Assembly: GCF_907165195.1 (NCBI RefSeq)
Contig: NZ_OU015584.1
Location: forward strand, 248,001 to 312,000
Direction of reading: 5' to 3'
From: Parvicella tangerina
GTDB taxonomy: Bacteria > Bacteroidota > Bacteroidia > Flavobacteriales_D > Parvicellaceae
DNA length: 64,000 nucleotides
Part shown: positions 7,142 to 16,299 of the stretch, in pieces
How positions within the stretch are numbered: the first letter of the stretch is position 1
Layout of the letters: the number at the start of each line of letters is the position of its first letter
Notes under the pieces: generated by a model
Database searches by the model: none
Seen by the model: the letters and a program-made list of their open reading frames with translations, nothing else
Told to the model about the DNA's origin: nothing
Program-made: the position numbers and the translations under genes

Positions 7142-9778
7142 CTATAGAAGCTCCTCTGCCTTAGTAAGGGCATTCTCAATTCCATCAGGATTCTTACCAC
7201 CAGCGGTTGCGAAGAATGGTTGTCCACCGCCTCCACCGCCAATCTCTTTTGCGAGTTCACGGATGATGTTTCCAGCATGGAGCCCCTTTTCCTTCACCAG
7301 ATCATCAGAGATCATAATTGTAAGCATGGCTTTGGGGCCATCATAACTTCCTACAATAAAGAAGAAGCTGTCTTCTTGACCTTTGATCTGATAAGCAATA
7401 TCCTTTACGCTGGCAGCATCCAAAGCCACTTTAGCACTAATGAACTTGATGCCGTTGATCTCTTTTGCATTTTTCAAGATCTCATCTTTAGCACCTTTAG
7501 CTTGTTCTTTTTTTAATGCCTCAACCTCTTTTTGAAGTTTGCTGTTTTGTTCGAGAAGATCATGAATTGCTTTCGTGAGGTCTTTCGGGTTCTTAAGGGT
7601 TTCTTTTGCAGATGCAAGCGTATCCAGTTGATCATTGATGTACTGATCAGCAGCTTCAGAAGTGATTGCCTCAATTCGTCTGATGCCCGCTGCTACGGAG
7701 CCTTCATTTATAATTTTGAACGTGCCTATTTGAGATGTGCTTGGTACGTGAATCCCTCCACACAATTCTATTGAGTCACCAAACTTGATCATTCGCACCA
7801 CATCCGCATACTTCTCTCCAAAAAGCATCATAGCTCCAGCCTCCCTGGCTTTTTCCAGGGGAATCTGTCTGGTTTCTTCTAGCTCATGATTTGCTCTAAT
7901 CTCCTGATTAACTAAATCTTCAACTTGCTTGATCTCTTCGGGAGTGACTTTAGAAAAGTGGGAAAAATCAAATCGCAAGGATTTATCCGTAACCAAGGAG
8001 CCTTTCTGCTCAACATGCTCACCTAATACGGTTCTTAACGCAGCATGAACAAGGTGAGTTGCCGTGTGGTTATTCGAAGTCAATTTTCGCTTTGCACTGT
8101 TCACTACAGCTTTAAACCTTCCGTTAAGTACTTTTGGAAGCTCTTTTGCGAAATGCAGGATTAGATTATTCTCTTTTTTTGTATCGAAGATGAACGTTTT
8201 CTCACCATCCAGCTCAATATATCCTGTGTCGCCAATTTGTCCTCCTCCCTCTGGGTAAAAAGGAGTGTAGCTAAATACTAACTGGTATATTGTTTTATCC
8301 TTAACGGTTACCTCTCGATATCGCGTGATGTAGACATCTCCTTCGGTGTAATCGTAGCCGATAAACTCTTCCGCATCATCTTCCTTTAGAACAACCCAGT
8401 CCGAAGTGTCTGTTTCAGCTGCCTTTCGGGACCTGTTTTTTTGTTCTTCAAGAGCTTTTTCAAACCCCTCTTGATCTAACGTCATTTCATACCCTTGCGC
8501 AATCAGGTTGGTGAGATCCACGGGAAAACCATAGGTGTCGTACAGTTCAAAAACAGCTTCTCCTGGCACTTCTTTTTTCCCTTCAGCATTTAAGTTGATA
8601 CAGATCTGGTCAATTCTTTTTAAACCAGTCTCTAACGTCCTGAAAAAAGAAATTTCTTCTTCTCTGATCACTTTTTCAATGAGCATTTTTTGATTATTGA
8701 GCTCCGGAAATGCTTCGCCCATTTGATTCGCTAATGTAGGCACCAAACGACATAGGAACGGTTCTTTTAAATTGAGTGTTTGGTAGCCATATCGAACCGC
8801 TCTTCTCAAAATTCTTCTGATCACATAGCCAGCTCCGTTGTTACTTGGTAACTGACCATCTGCGATAGAAAATGCAATAGCTCTGATGTGATCAGCAATT
8901 ACCCGCATGGCAATATTGATCTCCAGAGCTTGTTTGTGCTTATCTTCATCTACTGGTTTATAGTTTAAACCAGAAAGGTCTTCAATCTTATTGATCAGAG
9001 GCATGAAAATATCTGTATCGTAGTTAGAGGTTTTTCCTTGGAGCGCCATGGCTAAACGTTCAAACCCCATTCCTGTATCTATGTGTGTAGATTTTAATGG
9101 AACCAAGGATTGGTCTTTCATCCGGTTGTATTGCATAAAGACCAGGTTCCAGATTTCGATAACCTGTGGGTGATCCATATTTACCAGTGTGGCACCATCA
9201 GTTTTCATCCTTTCTTCAGCTGACCTTAAGTCAATGTGAATCTCTGAGCAAGGACCACAAGGACCAACATCTCCCATTTCCCAGAAATTGTCCTTTTTGT
9301 TCCCCATTAAAATCCGATCTTCGGCAATATGCTGTTTCCAAAGGTCAATTGCTTCTTGGTCAACCTTTAGATTCTCGGAGGAATCTCCTTCAAATACCGT
9401 AACGTATAGTCGGTCTTTGTCCAGTTTATAAATGTCAGTTAGTAATTCCCAAGCCCATTCGATTGCTTCTTCTTTAAAGTAATCACCAAAAGACCAGTTG
9501 CCCAGCATTTCAAACATGGTGTGATGATAGGTGTCTACACCAACTTCTTCGAGGTCATTGTGTTTTCCTGATACGCGTAAACATTTTTGTGAATTCGCCA
9601 CTCGTAAATCCTTGATCGCTGAGTTTCCCAAAAACAGGTCTTTAAACTGGTTCATTCCCGCGTTGGTAAACATTAACGTTGGATCATCCTTGATTACCAT
9701 TGGTGCAGAAGGAACTACTTTGTGTCCTTTCGACTCAAAAAATGCTAAAAATGCTTTACGAATATCAACTGATTTCAT
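7142..9778 (-). CDS. alaS: alanyl-tRNA synthetase
   Basis: An 878-aa class II synthetase that charges tRNA-Ala in the cytoplasm. The N-terminal catalytic core starts at [16 protein letters not shown] and includes [15 protein letters not shown]. The central editing domain carries the zinc and hydrolysis motifs H571TATH575 and C673GGIH677. The C-terminal part is a coiled coil followed by a DHHA1-type Gly-rich end ([15 protein letters not shown]). The length is normal for AlaRS. The start is ATG 9778; ten extra in-frame codons upstream are part of the leader, since the promoter box lies at 9806-9813. Confidence 0.98.
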   Translation of the reverse strand: MKSVDIRKAFLAFFESKGHKVVPSAPMVIKDDPTLMFTNAGMNQFKDLFLGNSAIKDLRVANSQKCLRVSGKHNDLEEVGVDTYHHTMFEMLGNWSFGDYFKEEAIEWAWELLTDIYKLDKDRLYVTVFEGDSSENLKVDQEAIDLWKQHIAEDRILMGNKKDNFWEMGDVGPCGPCSEIHIDLRSAEERMKTDGATLVNMDHPQVIEIWNLVFMQYNRMKDQSLVPLKSTHIDTGMGFERLAMALQGKTSNYDTDIFMPLINKIEDLSGLNYKPVDEDKHKQALEINIAMRVIADHIRAIAFSIADGQLPSNNGAGYVIRRILRRAVRYGYQTLNLKEPFLCRLVPTLANQMGEAFPELNNQKMLIEKVIREEEISFFRTLETGLKRIDQICINLNAEGKKEVPGEAVFELYDTYGFPVDLTNLIAQGYEMTLDQEGFEKALEEQKNRSRKAAETDTSDWVVLKEDDAEEFIGYDYTEGDVYITRYREVTVKDKTIYQLVFSYTPFYPEGGGQIGDTGYIELDGEKTFIFDTKKENNLILHFAKELPKVLNGRFKAVVNSAKRKLTSNNHTATHLVHAALRTVLGEHVEQKGSLVTDKSLRFDFSHFSKVTPEEIKQVEDLVNQEIRANHELEETRQIPLEKAREAGAMMLFGEKYADVVRMIKFGDSIELCGGIHVPSTSQIGTFKIINEGSVAAGIRRIEAITSEAADQYINDQLDTLASAKETLKNPKDLTKAIHDLLEQNSKLQKEVEALKKEQAKGAKDEILKNAKEINGIKFISAKVALDAASVKDIAYQIKGQEDSFFFIVGSYDGPKAMLTIMISDDLVKEKGLHAGNIIRELAKEIGGGGGGQPFFATAGGKNPDGIENALTKAEELL

Positions 9779-9805
9779 CCTCGTTTTGCCTTTGAATTTG
9801 AAGGG

Positions 9806-9813
9806 CAAATGTA
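9806..9813 (-). promoter_or_regulatory. alaS promoter -7 box
   Basis: Minus-strand TACATTTG, exact TAnnTTTG, 27 nt upstream of the alaS ATG at 9778. It is back-to-back with the box for the divergent gene at 9866-9873. Confidence 0.5.
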
Positions 9814-9865
9814 ACTATTTTGCCTTAGTTGCGAGAGAAAATTAGATGGTTCCCAAGGAAAAGGC

Positions 9866-9873
9866 TAATTTTG
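9866..9873 (+). promoter_or_regulatory. TAnnTTTG box 5 nt before an ATG
   Basis: TAATTTTG, exact consensus, ending 5 nt before ATG 9879. It supports the start at 9879 over the upstream ATG at 9846 and predicts a leaderless mRNA. Confidence 0.5.
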
Positions 9874-9878
9874 TATCC

Positions 9879-10712
9879 ATGCTTGGACGGATTATCATAT
9901 TGGTTGCTTTGGGTGTTGTTTTCACTCGCCCGTATCCGTCTTACGGACAAGGTTGTGAGTGTTTCGAAGATGATAAAAAAGTGTTCTTTTTCTATTGGGG
10001 ATACAATAGGAGTGCCTACCTCAGAAGTGATTTAAAAATGCATGGAGCGGGCTATAATTATGAGTTGAGTCAGGTTTTTGCAAAAGATAAACCAGAGGAA
10101 TTCGATCCGAGGGTATATTTTAACCTCTTCAAGTTGAGTATTCCTCAATTCAATATTCGACTGGGCTATCGATTAAATGAAAAGTGGGCAGTTAGCTTGG
10201 GTTATGACCACATGAAGTACGTGGTGCAAAGTGGACAGGAAACTACCTTGTCAGGAACAATTGATTCCTCGGCTTCAAGCCAATACGCGGGAGTTTATGA
10301 CAATGCCAACTTTTATTTAACGGACAATTTTCTTCATTTTGAACATACTGATGGACTTAACTTTATAACGGTTGAACTTGATTATGTTTCCACTTTGTGG
10401 ACCTCGGATAATAGAAAGTTTTGGTTAGAAAACCGATCGGGGATTGCTCCCGGTGTTCTATATCCTAGAACTGATGTAAACATTTTTGGAACGCCCGGTC
10501 CGAATATCTGGAATCTGGCTGGAGGTGGAGTCGCCCTGAAGTCTGAAATGAGACTAAACATGTGGAAGTACTTCTTTATTCAGACTACTGCAAAAGCAGG
10601 TTTGCTTTTTTTACCAAGGATTCAAACGACAGGAAATAAAGGGGAGTATGCAAAACAAAACATTCAGTTCTTAGAAGGGTTTTGGGCCGTAGGAGCAAAT
10701 TTCAAAATTTGA
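9879..10712 (+). CDS. outer-membrane beta-barrel-like protein
   Basis: A 277-aa protein with a signal peptide (MLGRIIILVALGVVF...SYGQ) followed by a CECFEDD segment and then alternating strands rich in Tyr, Phe, Trp and Gly, as in outer-membrane barrels (RLGYRLNEKWAVSLGYDHMKYVV; the end reads FWAVGANFKI). The start at 9879 gives the better signal peptide and matches the promoter box. No specific family or ligand is recognised. It is divergent from alaS, and its 3' end is 5 nt from the convergent lipoprotein gene. Confidence 0.65.
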   Translation: MLGRIIILVALGVVFTRPYPSYGQGCECFEDDKKVFFFYWGYNRSAYLRSDLKMHGAGYNYELSQVFAKDKPEEFDPRVYFNLFKLSIPQFNIRLGYRLNEKWAVSLGYDHMKYVVQSGQETTLSGTIDSSASSQYAGVYDNANFYLTDNFLHFEHTDGLNFITVELDYVSTLWTSDNRKFWLENRSGIAPGVLYPRTDVNIFGTPGPNIWNLAGGGVALKSEMRLNMWKYFFIQTTAKAGLLFLPRIQTTGNKGEYAKQNIQFLEGFWAVGANFKI

Positions 10713-10717
10713 GGCGC

Positions 10718-11512
10718 CTATAAGTTGATGAGAATGTCTTCACCAGAATAAGTTACCGTCCCGTTGTTATCACAAGAACCTGCTCCGTAATCCAGCACGA
10801 TAGATTCTCCGTCAACATCTTCTAATTCAACGAAACCATCGTTAAACCAATCGCAGTTCAATTCTTTAGAAATTCCTTCATTATTGATAGTAAAGTCGTT
10901 GCCGTATCTATCGTTCAAGGACCCCTCATCACTTACCATAATAAAGTTGTCGAGCAGTAAATTAACATTGCCACCAGTTCCCATATTATAAATGATTGCC
11001 CCAGCATAATTAATTTCTCTTGTTCCAATAATTAACTTCAGGTTTGTGGTAGATACTCTGTAGGCATTTCCTCCGGTACGCTTGATGGTTAAACTACCAC
11101 TCAAAATATTGTTGTTTACAGAAAATGCATCAAAGGAAACAAAGCAACTCGCACTGTCCACATTGAAGTAATCGTAAAGGATACAACTCAAATTTCCATT
11201 CTTTAACTCGTGATCCATATCACTGCATTGCGAAAAACTAATCTCATACTGCATCGGACTGTTCGTAATATCAAGTGTGTCTCCAGCTAAATAAACGTAA
11301 CTGGCACAGGAGTTCAGTGTGTCTGCTCCGTAGTTAAGAACGTCCAGCAAATAGGTCTGAGACTGACCGGTATGAATAACCAACGGAATTACATTAGATA
11401 GCCCCTCGTGCATTAACACGTAGTCTCTGGCTGGTTGGATACTTCTCTCTGTGTTTCGATTACAACTGTAAAGCGTTAGAGACAAGAGGGATATGTAAAA
11501 CAGAATTCGCAT
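10718..11512 (-). CDS. hypothetical lipoprotein
   Basis: A 264-aa protein starting at ATG 11512 with a lipoprotein signal (MRILFYISLLSLTLYSC, Cys17). A longer in-frame start at 11578 would put the promoter box inside the gene and bury the signal peptide. The mature part looks like a secreted beta-rich protein with four or more further Cys residues (CASYVYLAGD, SQCSDMDHEL, SCILYDYFNV, ASCFVSFDAF) and an acidic C-terminus. No family is recognised. It is divergent from the membrane-protein/ppa operon, and both sides have boxes right next to their start codons. Confidence 0.65.
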   Translation of the reverse strand: MRILFYISLLSLTLYSCNRNTERSIQPARDYVLMHEGLSNVIPLVIHTGQSQTYLLDVLNYGADTLNSCASYVYLAGDTLDITNSPMQYEISFSQCSDMDHELKNGNLSCILYDYFNVDSASCFVSFDAFSVNNNILSGSLTIKRTGGNAYRVSTTNLKLIIGTREINYAGAIIYNMGTGGNVNLLLDNFIMVSDEGSLNDRYGNDFTINNEGISKELNCDWFNDGFVELEDVDGESIVLDYGAGSCDNNGTVTYSGEDILINL

Positions 11513-11517
11513 AGCTA

Positions 11518-11525
11518 CAAACTTA
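11518..11525 (-). promoter_or_regulatory. TAnnTTTG box 5 nt before an ATG
   Basis: Minus-strand TAAGTTTG, exact consensus, ending 5 nt before the lipoprotein ATG at 11512. A leaderless transcript is predicted. Confidence 0.5.
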
Positions 11526-11589
11526 CAAAACATCCGATGATGAACGAGAATTAAAAAACCTTTAATGTAGAACCTCATTCAAAATAAGC

Positions 11590-11597
11590 TACCTTTG
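11590..11597 (+). promoter_or_regulatory. TAnnTTTG box 4 nt before a GTG
   Basis: TACCTTTG, exact consensus, ending 4 nt before the GTG at 11602. It is the partner of the divergent box at 11518-11525; the two starts are only 89 bp apart. Confidence 0.5.
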
Positions 11598-11601
11598 TAA
11601 C

Positions 11602-12288
11602 GTGTTAAGACTAGCAAATATTTTGTCTGTGATCGTGGTAATTGCGACTTCTGCTCTTGCTTTTTTTCATTATCATGATGATATGGACATAAAAATTCCT
11701 TATCTATCGCAGATGTTTATAGGTGCGGCTGTATTGCTGGGAATGGTTTTGCTGATTAAACTCACCTCTAGATGGCCTGCTGTATTGATGGCGCTAAAAA
11801 CTGAGGGATATAAGTTGTCACTCAAAGGGTTCAGAAAAGTGATCATTTACGAAGGGATGGTATTGCTTTATTTAGGCGTTTTCGCTTATGTGATGTTGTC
11901 TTACATTGATATTGGGTTTTGGACGGGTATTGTTGCTTCTGTTCTGTTTTTGGAGGGAGCAATTTTGTTGTTAACACAATTGGTAAAGTCTCCTTTTAAA
12001 GTACTGTTGAACGATAAAGCAATAACTAAGATCACCAATGAGTGGGAAGTAGTTTCGTGGAATGACATTAAGAAAATTGATAGCAGACAAAATGATATTC
12101 ACCTAATCAGAAAAAACGGAACACCTGTATTGATTGATTTGGAATGGATCGAAAAGTCAGTGAGGGATGATTTTATCGCTAGAATCAATCGAATTGCGCA
12201 AGAGAAAGGAATTTACTGCAGTATTGATTGCGTAGGGGAATATCAAGACTTTGCAAAAATGAGTTCACAACCTATTTACAACGAATAA
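11602..12288 (+). CDS. membrane protein with C-terminal PH-like domain (STM3941-like)
   Basis: A 228-aa protein with about four transmembrane helices in the first 130 residues, then a soluble C-terminal domain (LNDKAITKITNEWEVVSWNDIKKID...LIRKNGTPVLIDLEWI). That domain has the pattern of the bacterial PH-like domain found in small inner-membrane proteins such as STM3941; the match is by general resemblance only. The start is GTG 11602, directly after a promoter box. The stop TAA shares its last A with the ATG of ppa (TAATG), so the two are translationally coupled and this gene probably carries the promoter for ppa. Confidence 0.6.
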   Translation: MLRLANILSVIVVIATSALAFFHYHDDMDIKIPYLSQMFIGAAVLLGMVLLIKLTSRWPAVLMALKTEGYKLSLKGFRKVIIYEGMVLLYLGVFAYVMLSYIDIGFWTGIVASVLFLEGAILLLTQLVKSPFKVLLNDKAITKITNEWEVVSWNDIKKIDSRQNDIHLIRKNGTPVLIDLEWIEKSVRDDFIARINRIAQEKGIYCSIDCVGEYQDFAKMSSQPIYNE

Positions 12289-12983
12289 TGGAAAGACAAT
12301 TTAGCCGATTATGGCAAAAGCTGGGAAGGAGATACCAATCCCACCCTTGGCATGGCATTAACCTTGGTGATGATGCTCCAGAGGTAGTAATGTCCTTTAT
12401 AGAAATGACTCCATCTGACACGGTTAAGTATGAGATCGATAAGGAGTCTGGTTTTCTGAAGGTTGACCGACCACAGAAGTTTTCTAATATTGTGCCGGCA
12501 CTTTACGGATTTCTTCCACAAACCTACTGCAGTGAGAAAGTTGCTGAACGCTGCAATGAAAAAACAGGTAGAACGGATATTGTAGGAGATGAAGACCCCT
12601 TGGATATAATCGTTTTAACGGATAGGAATATTACGCATGGTAATATTATTGTTCCTGCTATTCCTATTGGAGGTTTTAGAATGATTGATGATAATGAGGC
12701 AGATGATAAGATCATTGCTGTGCTTAAAGGAGATCAGATTTACTCTGGTTATAACGATGTCTCGGACCTTCCTCAAACTGTAGTGAATCGATTACGACAT
12801 TATTTCTTAACTTACAAGAATATTCCTGGAGAGGAGAGTGCTAAAGTGGAGATTGCAGAAACGTATGGAAAAGAGGATGCGTTAGAGGTGATCAGAAGGA
12901 GTAGGGAAGATTATGCCTCTGTTTATGGGAATATAGAAAAAGAAATGTCTAGAGCAACTATGGATTTGTTTAATGCTCAATAA
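12288..12983 (+). CDS. ppa: inorganic pyrophosphatase (soluble, family I)
   Basis: A 231-aa cytoplasmic enzyme hydrolysing pyrophosphate to two phosphates. It has the family I signature D101EDPLD106, with the metal-binding Asp residues, and the surrounding ALYGFLPQTYC and GDQIYSGYNDVSDLP blocks. Its length resembles the longer, eukaryote-like family I forms rather than the ~175-aa E. coli enzyme. The ATG at 12288 overlaps the stop codon of the preceding membrane-protein gene; an upstream in-frame start at 12228 lies inside that gene and is rejected. A GTG-started gene follows 5 nt downstream. Confidence 0.96.
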   Translation: MERQFSRLWQKLGRRYQSHPWHGINLGDDAPEVVMSFIEMTPSDTVKYEIDKESGFLKVDRPQKFSNIVPALYGFLPQTYCSEKVAERCNEKTGRTDIVGDEDPLDIIVLTDRNITHGNIIVPAIPIGGFRMIDDNEADDKIIAVLKGDQIYSGYNDVSDLPQTVVNRLRHYFLTYKNIPGEESAKVEIAETYGKEDALEVIRRSREDYASVYGNIEKEMSRATMDLFNAQ

Positions 12984-12988
12984 AAATA

Positions 12989-14083
12989 GTGCAAGAACTC
13001 GTTGACAAAATAAAGGAATTTACAATAGACGGTTCTCCGTCAGTTGGTCAGTGGATTCAATTGGGTGAATTGGCCAAAAAGTCTGGTGTCAAGAAGTTTG
13101 AGATGGAAAAAATGGTGGCCGAAGCGCTGAAGAAAAAGGTGGCAACCACGGTTTCGGAGGAGTCGAAAGAGATTGTCCCCGAAAATCTAGACTCAGAAGA
13201 AAACCTGATAGACATAACAGATCCTTTTGAATATAAGAGAGAGGCTACTTTCAATCGTCCGAATTTGGAGTTTGACAGGGATAAGTTTGAGCGTGAAATG
13301 ATGTCCAGACGAGTGCAGGAGGATAAAATGTTTGACAGAGACGAGGAGGAAGAAACGGAAATTGAGCAGCCCGAGGTTGTCTTTCCCGAACTCAATGTAA
13401 CGTTTGATCAACCCGTTGATCAGGTTGAACCTCCTAAGGCAGAAGAGGAACCCATTGTTGAAGTGCCAATTAATCCGATCGAACAGACTGTTGATCCACC
13501 AAAACAAGAAGCATACAAGGCTAATGAGATTCCTGAAATGGAGTTCAATATTGAGCCGTCTGATTCAAACATCGAGTTTGAGGATATCTCAAAAACGAGC
13601 TTTGAGGAAGACCCAGTAGCTTTTGAAACCACTGTTGAGTACGACAATATTGCCGATTATATCGCTGCTTCAAATAAAAAAGCAGTTGAAGAAGCGGAAC
13701 AAAGAGCAGAGGATAATAAAGAGAAGGAAGAACAGGAGTCGAGAGAAAAGAAAAGAGCCAAAGAACGTCAGGCTGAGCGTAAGCAGCAACGCGAGTATTC
13801 TCAACGAAAATCGTCAATGGTTACGCATGCTGAAGCAAAGCGAGCTCGAACTGTTGGAATTGTAGCGCTTATTGCGGGGCTGGTTTTTGGTTTTATAGGA
13901 ATTTTTGTAGGACTTTATGGCTTGAACTCAAGCAATAAACTTAAGAAAGAGATTGATGAAAGCAGCAATCTATATGGAGATCAGATCAAGCAAAATGTTT
14001 CGTTGGGACGAGGACTAAGTATTGCTGGAATCGTAATTGGTAGCCTTCGTCTTTTCAACTCCTTTTCAGATTTGTTTCTGTGA
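12989..14083 (+). CDS. charged protein with two C-terminal TM helices
   Basis: A 364-aa protein starting at GTG 12989, 5 nt after ppa. Three zones are visible: a short N-terminal helical region (about 1-60), a long Glu/Asp/Pro-rich low-complexity stretch (about 60-230) followed by a strongly charged Lys/Glu/Arg helix (about 230-275), and two TM helices near the C-terminus (TVGIVALIAGLVFGFIGIFVG and LSIAGIVIGSL) joined by a short loop. The C-terminal pair resembles DUF4190-type membrane hairpins. Function is unknown. Its stop is directly followed by the stop codon of the convergent gene at 14084. Confidence 0.6.
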   Translation: MQELVDKIKEFTIDGSPSVGQWIQLGELAKKSGVKKFEMEKMVAEALKKKVATTVSEESKEIVPENLDSEENLIDITDPFEYKREATFNRPNLEFDRDKFEREMMSRRVQEDKMFDRDEEEETEIEQPEVVFPELNVTFDQPVDQVEPPKAEEEPIVEVPINPIEQTVDPPKQEAYKANEIPEMEFNIEPSDSNIEFEDISKTSFEEDPVAFETTVEYDNIADYIAASNKKAVEEAEQRAEDNKEKEEQESREKKRAKERQAERKQQREYSQRKSSMVTHAEAKRARTVGIVALIAGLVFGFIGIFVGLYGLNSSNKLKKEIDESSNLYGDQIKQNVSLGRGLSIAGIVIGSLRLFNSFSDLFL

Positions 14084-15136
14084 TTACTTCTTGGCAGATC
14101 GGTAAAATTCAAATTTTCCTAACTTGAATTTGGTTACTTTTTTGTCTGCTGATTCTGCTTCATCATAAGCTACATCCCAATTCGTTTTTTGGTCAATGAT
14201 TGAAGCAAGGAGTGGCTCTTTATCCTGCTTTTCAACTTTTAAAACCTTTTCAGCAAGAAACTCAGGAACGGTAAGGTCTTTGGGAGTAGACGGAGTGTTA
14301 CTTGCTAGCTCCTGATCAGCATCTTGATCCATAACTGAAGGAACTTGCTGCACAGAATCCTTTTCATTAGCAAGGTAAGTAACAGGCACTTCATTTTGAT
14401 CAGTAGTGTCTAAAGCAAGATCATTATTTTCTAAAGGTTGAGTGAACTCTACATCGTTAATAGCGTCTTTTGGCGTGGAGTTTTCATCAGCAATAGATGA
14501 TTCATTTGTAAAGATTGGTGAAGGAGTACCTTGCATTTCTTTTTCTTCCTGCTGTTCAAAGTTGAACGTTTTGTGATTGACCAAACTTCTTGGTCCAATC
14601 TCTTTTAACGCAGCCGGTTCAACTAGGATACTTGGTTTTGATTTTTCAGCCACTTGATTAGAATGAGTAAAACTTCCCCATGGGAAGAAAGTAGCAATGA
14701 CACCTATTAAGGCTGCTGCAACTGCCACTCTCCAGTACATGCTAATCACCGTTGGTTGCTTTAAATCAGATTTAGAAGCATAGGTAACGGTACTCACAAG
14801 CCTTGTGTTTTGAAACGCTTTTGTGAGTTCAATATATTGCTCAGGATATTTGTTTTTTAGTTGATTTAACCTTGAAGTAGACGATAGCTCATTGTCCATT
14901 TCTTGTACGATCAGTACTTCCAGCTCAGCAATTTCCTTTAGGGCCTCTTTTTCTGAATTGTTAAGCGTGCTTGCTGAATCCTGGTTCAAATAAACCAGTT
15001 CGTCCTCAAGATCAATGGCTAACTCTGGATACTGAGCAGCAAAAAGCAAGAATTCTGCAGCATCTTCAGAAGAGAGTGAACCCTCTACATAATCCAGCCA
15101 AAAAGCTTCGTAGTTATTTAGGTTGATTCTACTCAT
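14084..15136 (-). CDS. putative anti-sigma factor, membrane-bound
   Basis: A 350-aa protein starting 4 nt inside the ECF sigma gene (ATGA overlap). The N-terminal 50 residues (NNYEAFWLDYVEGSLSSEDAAEFLLF) fit the small helical domain by which Bacteroidota anti-sigma proteins bind sigma. A TM helix follows at about 130-150 (RVAVAAALIGVIATFF), then a long acidic periplasmic region (about 150-350) with Gln, Asn and Ser low complexity and no recognised domain. The arrangement predicts that it holds the upstream sigma factor at the membrane and responds to an envelope signal. Confidence 0.7.
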   Translation of the reverse strand: MSRINLNNYEAFWLDYVEGSLSSEDAAEFLLFAAQYPELAIDLEDELVYLNQDSASTLNNSEKEALKEIAELEVLIVQEMDNELSSTSRLNQLKNKYPEQYIELTKAFQNTRLVSTVTYASKSDLKQPTVISMYWRVAVAAALIGVIATFFPWGSFTHSNQVAEKSKPSILVEPAALKEIGPRSLVNHKTFNFEQQEEKEMQGTPSPIFTNESSIADENSTPKDAINDVEFTQPLENNDLALDTTDQNEVPVTYLANEKDSVQQVPSVMDQDADQELASNTPSTPKDLTVPEFLAEKVLKVEKQDKEPLLASIIDQKTNWDVAYDEAESADKKVTKFKLGKFEFYRSAKK

Positions 15137-15615
15137 ATTAAAACATCCATTGATTTGATCTTGTTCTTTAAAAATTTTCTAGCTCGAAAAATATTCACCT
15201 TTACTTGAGACTCATTAATTGCCATAATTTCGGCAATTTCGGCATAACTGTAACCTTCGTAATCCCTCAATGTAAGGGCCGTTTTTTGCTTTTCTGGCAG
15301 GAGCGTCAGTAGTTGTTCAAGAACCTCCTGAACATCAGAATAATGCGATTCGTGACTGGGCTCTAAATATTGAACAGCTTCTGTAGAGAGTGGTTTGTGC
15401 TTTTTGATGTGGTCCAACATCGTGCGGTAGGCAGCCGAGAAAATATAAGATTTGGCTTTTTCAAAATTCACCGTTTCTGCCTTTTCCCAGAGCTTAGTAA
15501 AAACTTCCTGAATGATGTCCTTGCTTTCTTCTTCATTCCCCAGGTTTTTGAGAACAAAGCGATAAGCCCCATCAGCATGGAGGTCTACACAAGCATTATA
15601 CTCTCTTTTGGTCAT
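15133..15615 (-). CDS. ECF RNA polymerase sigma factor
   Basis: A 160-aa ECF sigma factor. Region 2 is seen in LGNEEESKDIIQEVFTKLWEK and region 4 in LRDYEGYSYAEIAEIMAINESQVK, the helix-turn-helix that reads the -35 element. It is short but complete for the group. It overlaps the downstream anti-sigma-like gene by 4 nt. It is the second ECF/anti-sigma pair in the window and differs from the first in that it has no surface-protein genes attached. No clear TAnnTTTG box lies upstream. Confidence 0.9.
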   Translation of the reverse strand: MTKREYNACVDLHADGAYRFVLKNLGNEEESKDIIQEVFTKLWEKAETVNFEKAKSYIFSAAYRTMLDHIKKHKPLSTEAVQYLEPSHESHYSDVQEVLEQLLTLLPEKQKTALTLRDYEGYSYAEIAEIMAINESQVKVNIFRARKFLKNKIKSMDVLI

Positions 15616-15707
15616 TTTTGGCTTTGTTCTGTTTGTAAGACGATTGTAAAAGTAATTTGTTACAAGCGAATAGAAAATAATTTAATTTGGTCAAAAAAAT
15701 TAGGGTC

Positions 15708-16208
15708 ATGAGTTTAACAATATTGGAGTTAAAGCTGCTGATTACTGCGATTGTCGTAGTAGCTTACGTAGTGTCACGCATGGTGATGATACAGCTGTTG
15801 AGAAAAATCAAGAGAAAGTTTAATTATGCTCAAGGGAGGTACAAATCTCAGAAGAAGATTTTTTTAATGATTCTAGCCATCGTAATGGTGGTTGCTCTCC
15901 TATTGATTTGGGGAGTAGATAAGTCACAATTATTCGTGTTTATTTCTTCAGTGCTTACCATTTTCGGTATAGCTTTTATCGCGAAATGGTCTATCCTTTC
16001 AAACATCACCGCATCGTTTATTTTGTTTTTCAATCACCCGATTAAGATCGGAGATCGAATATGTGTTTTGGATAAAGATTTTGACCTTGATGGAACGATT
16101 ACTGACATTGGGATCTTCTATCTTTATATTAGGCTGGAAAACAAAGAGATAATTTCCATTCCCACCAATATCTTTTTAGACAAGATGATCAAAACATTTG
16201 AGAATTAG
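15708..16208 (+). CDS. small MscS-family mechanosensitive channel protein
   Basis: A 166-aa protein. Two TM segments precede a TM3/beta-domain-like block (ILSNITASFILFFNHPIKIGDRICVLD), the hallmark of MscS-type channels, and ISIPTNIFLDKMI matches the beta domain where MscS has xPN. The C-terminal alpha/beta part of full MscS (about 286 aa) is missing, so this is a minimal form. I start it at ATG 15708; an in-frame TTG at 15687 lies in a near-consensus promoter sequence. It may release osmolytes under hypo-osmotic stress; regulation is not visible. Confidence 0.75.
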   Translation: MSLTILELKLLITAIVVVAYVVSRMVMIQLLRKIKRKFNYAQGRYKSQKKIFLMILAIVMVVALLLIWGVDKSQLFVFISSVLTIFGIAFIAKWSILSNITASFILFFNHPIKIGDRICVLDKDFDLDGTITDIGIFYLYIRLENKEIISIPTNIFLDKMIKTFEN

Positions 16209-16251
16209 CAAGGGCTGTAAATTTGAATTCCTAAAAAATCCTGCTAATACA

Positions 16252-16280
16252 TTGTGTTTTAACTAAAAAAGCTATTTTTG
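16252..16280 (+). promoter_or_regulatory. promoter of the TPR/ribH operon
   Basis: TTG (16252-16254), 18-nt spacer, TATTTTTG (16273-16280): both parts of the Bacteroidota sigma-A promoter, with a 19-nt leader to ATG 16300. Confidence 0.65.
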
Positions 16281-16299
16281 CAAGTCCAAATTTTATGCA

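Noticed and set aside
7057-7278. Minus-strand ORF of 73 codons near the end of alaS
   Set aside because: It is in another frame of the alaS 3' end and has no own promoter or conserved sequence.
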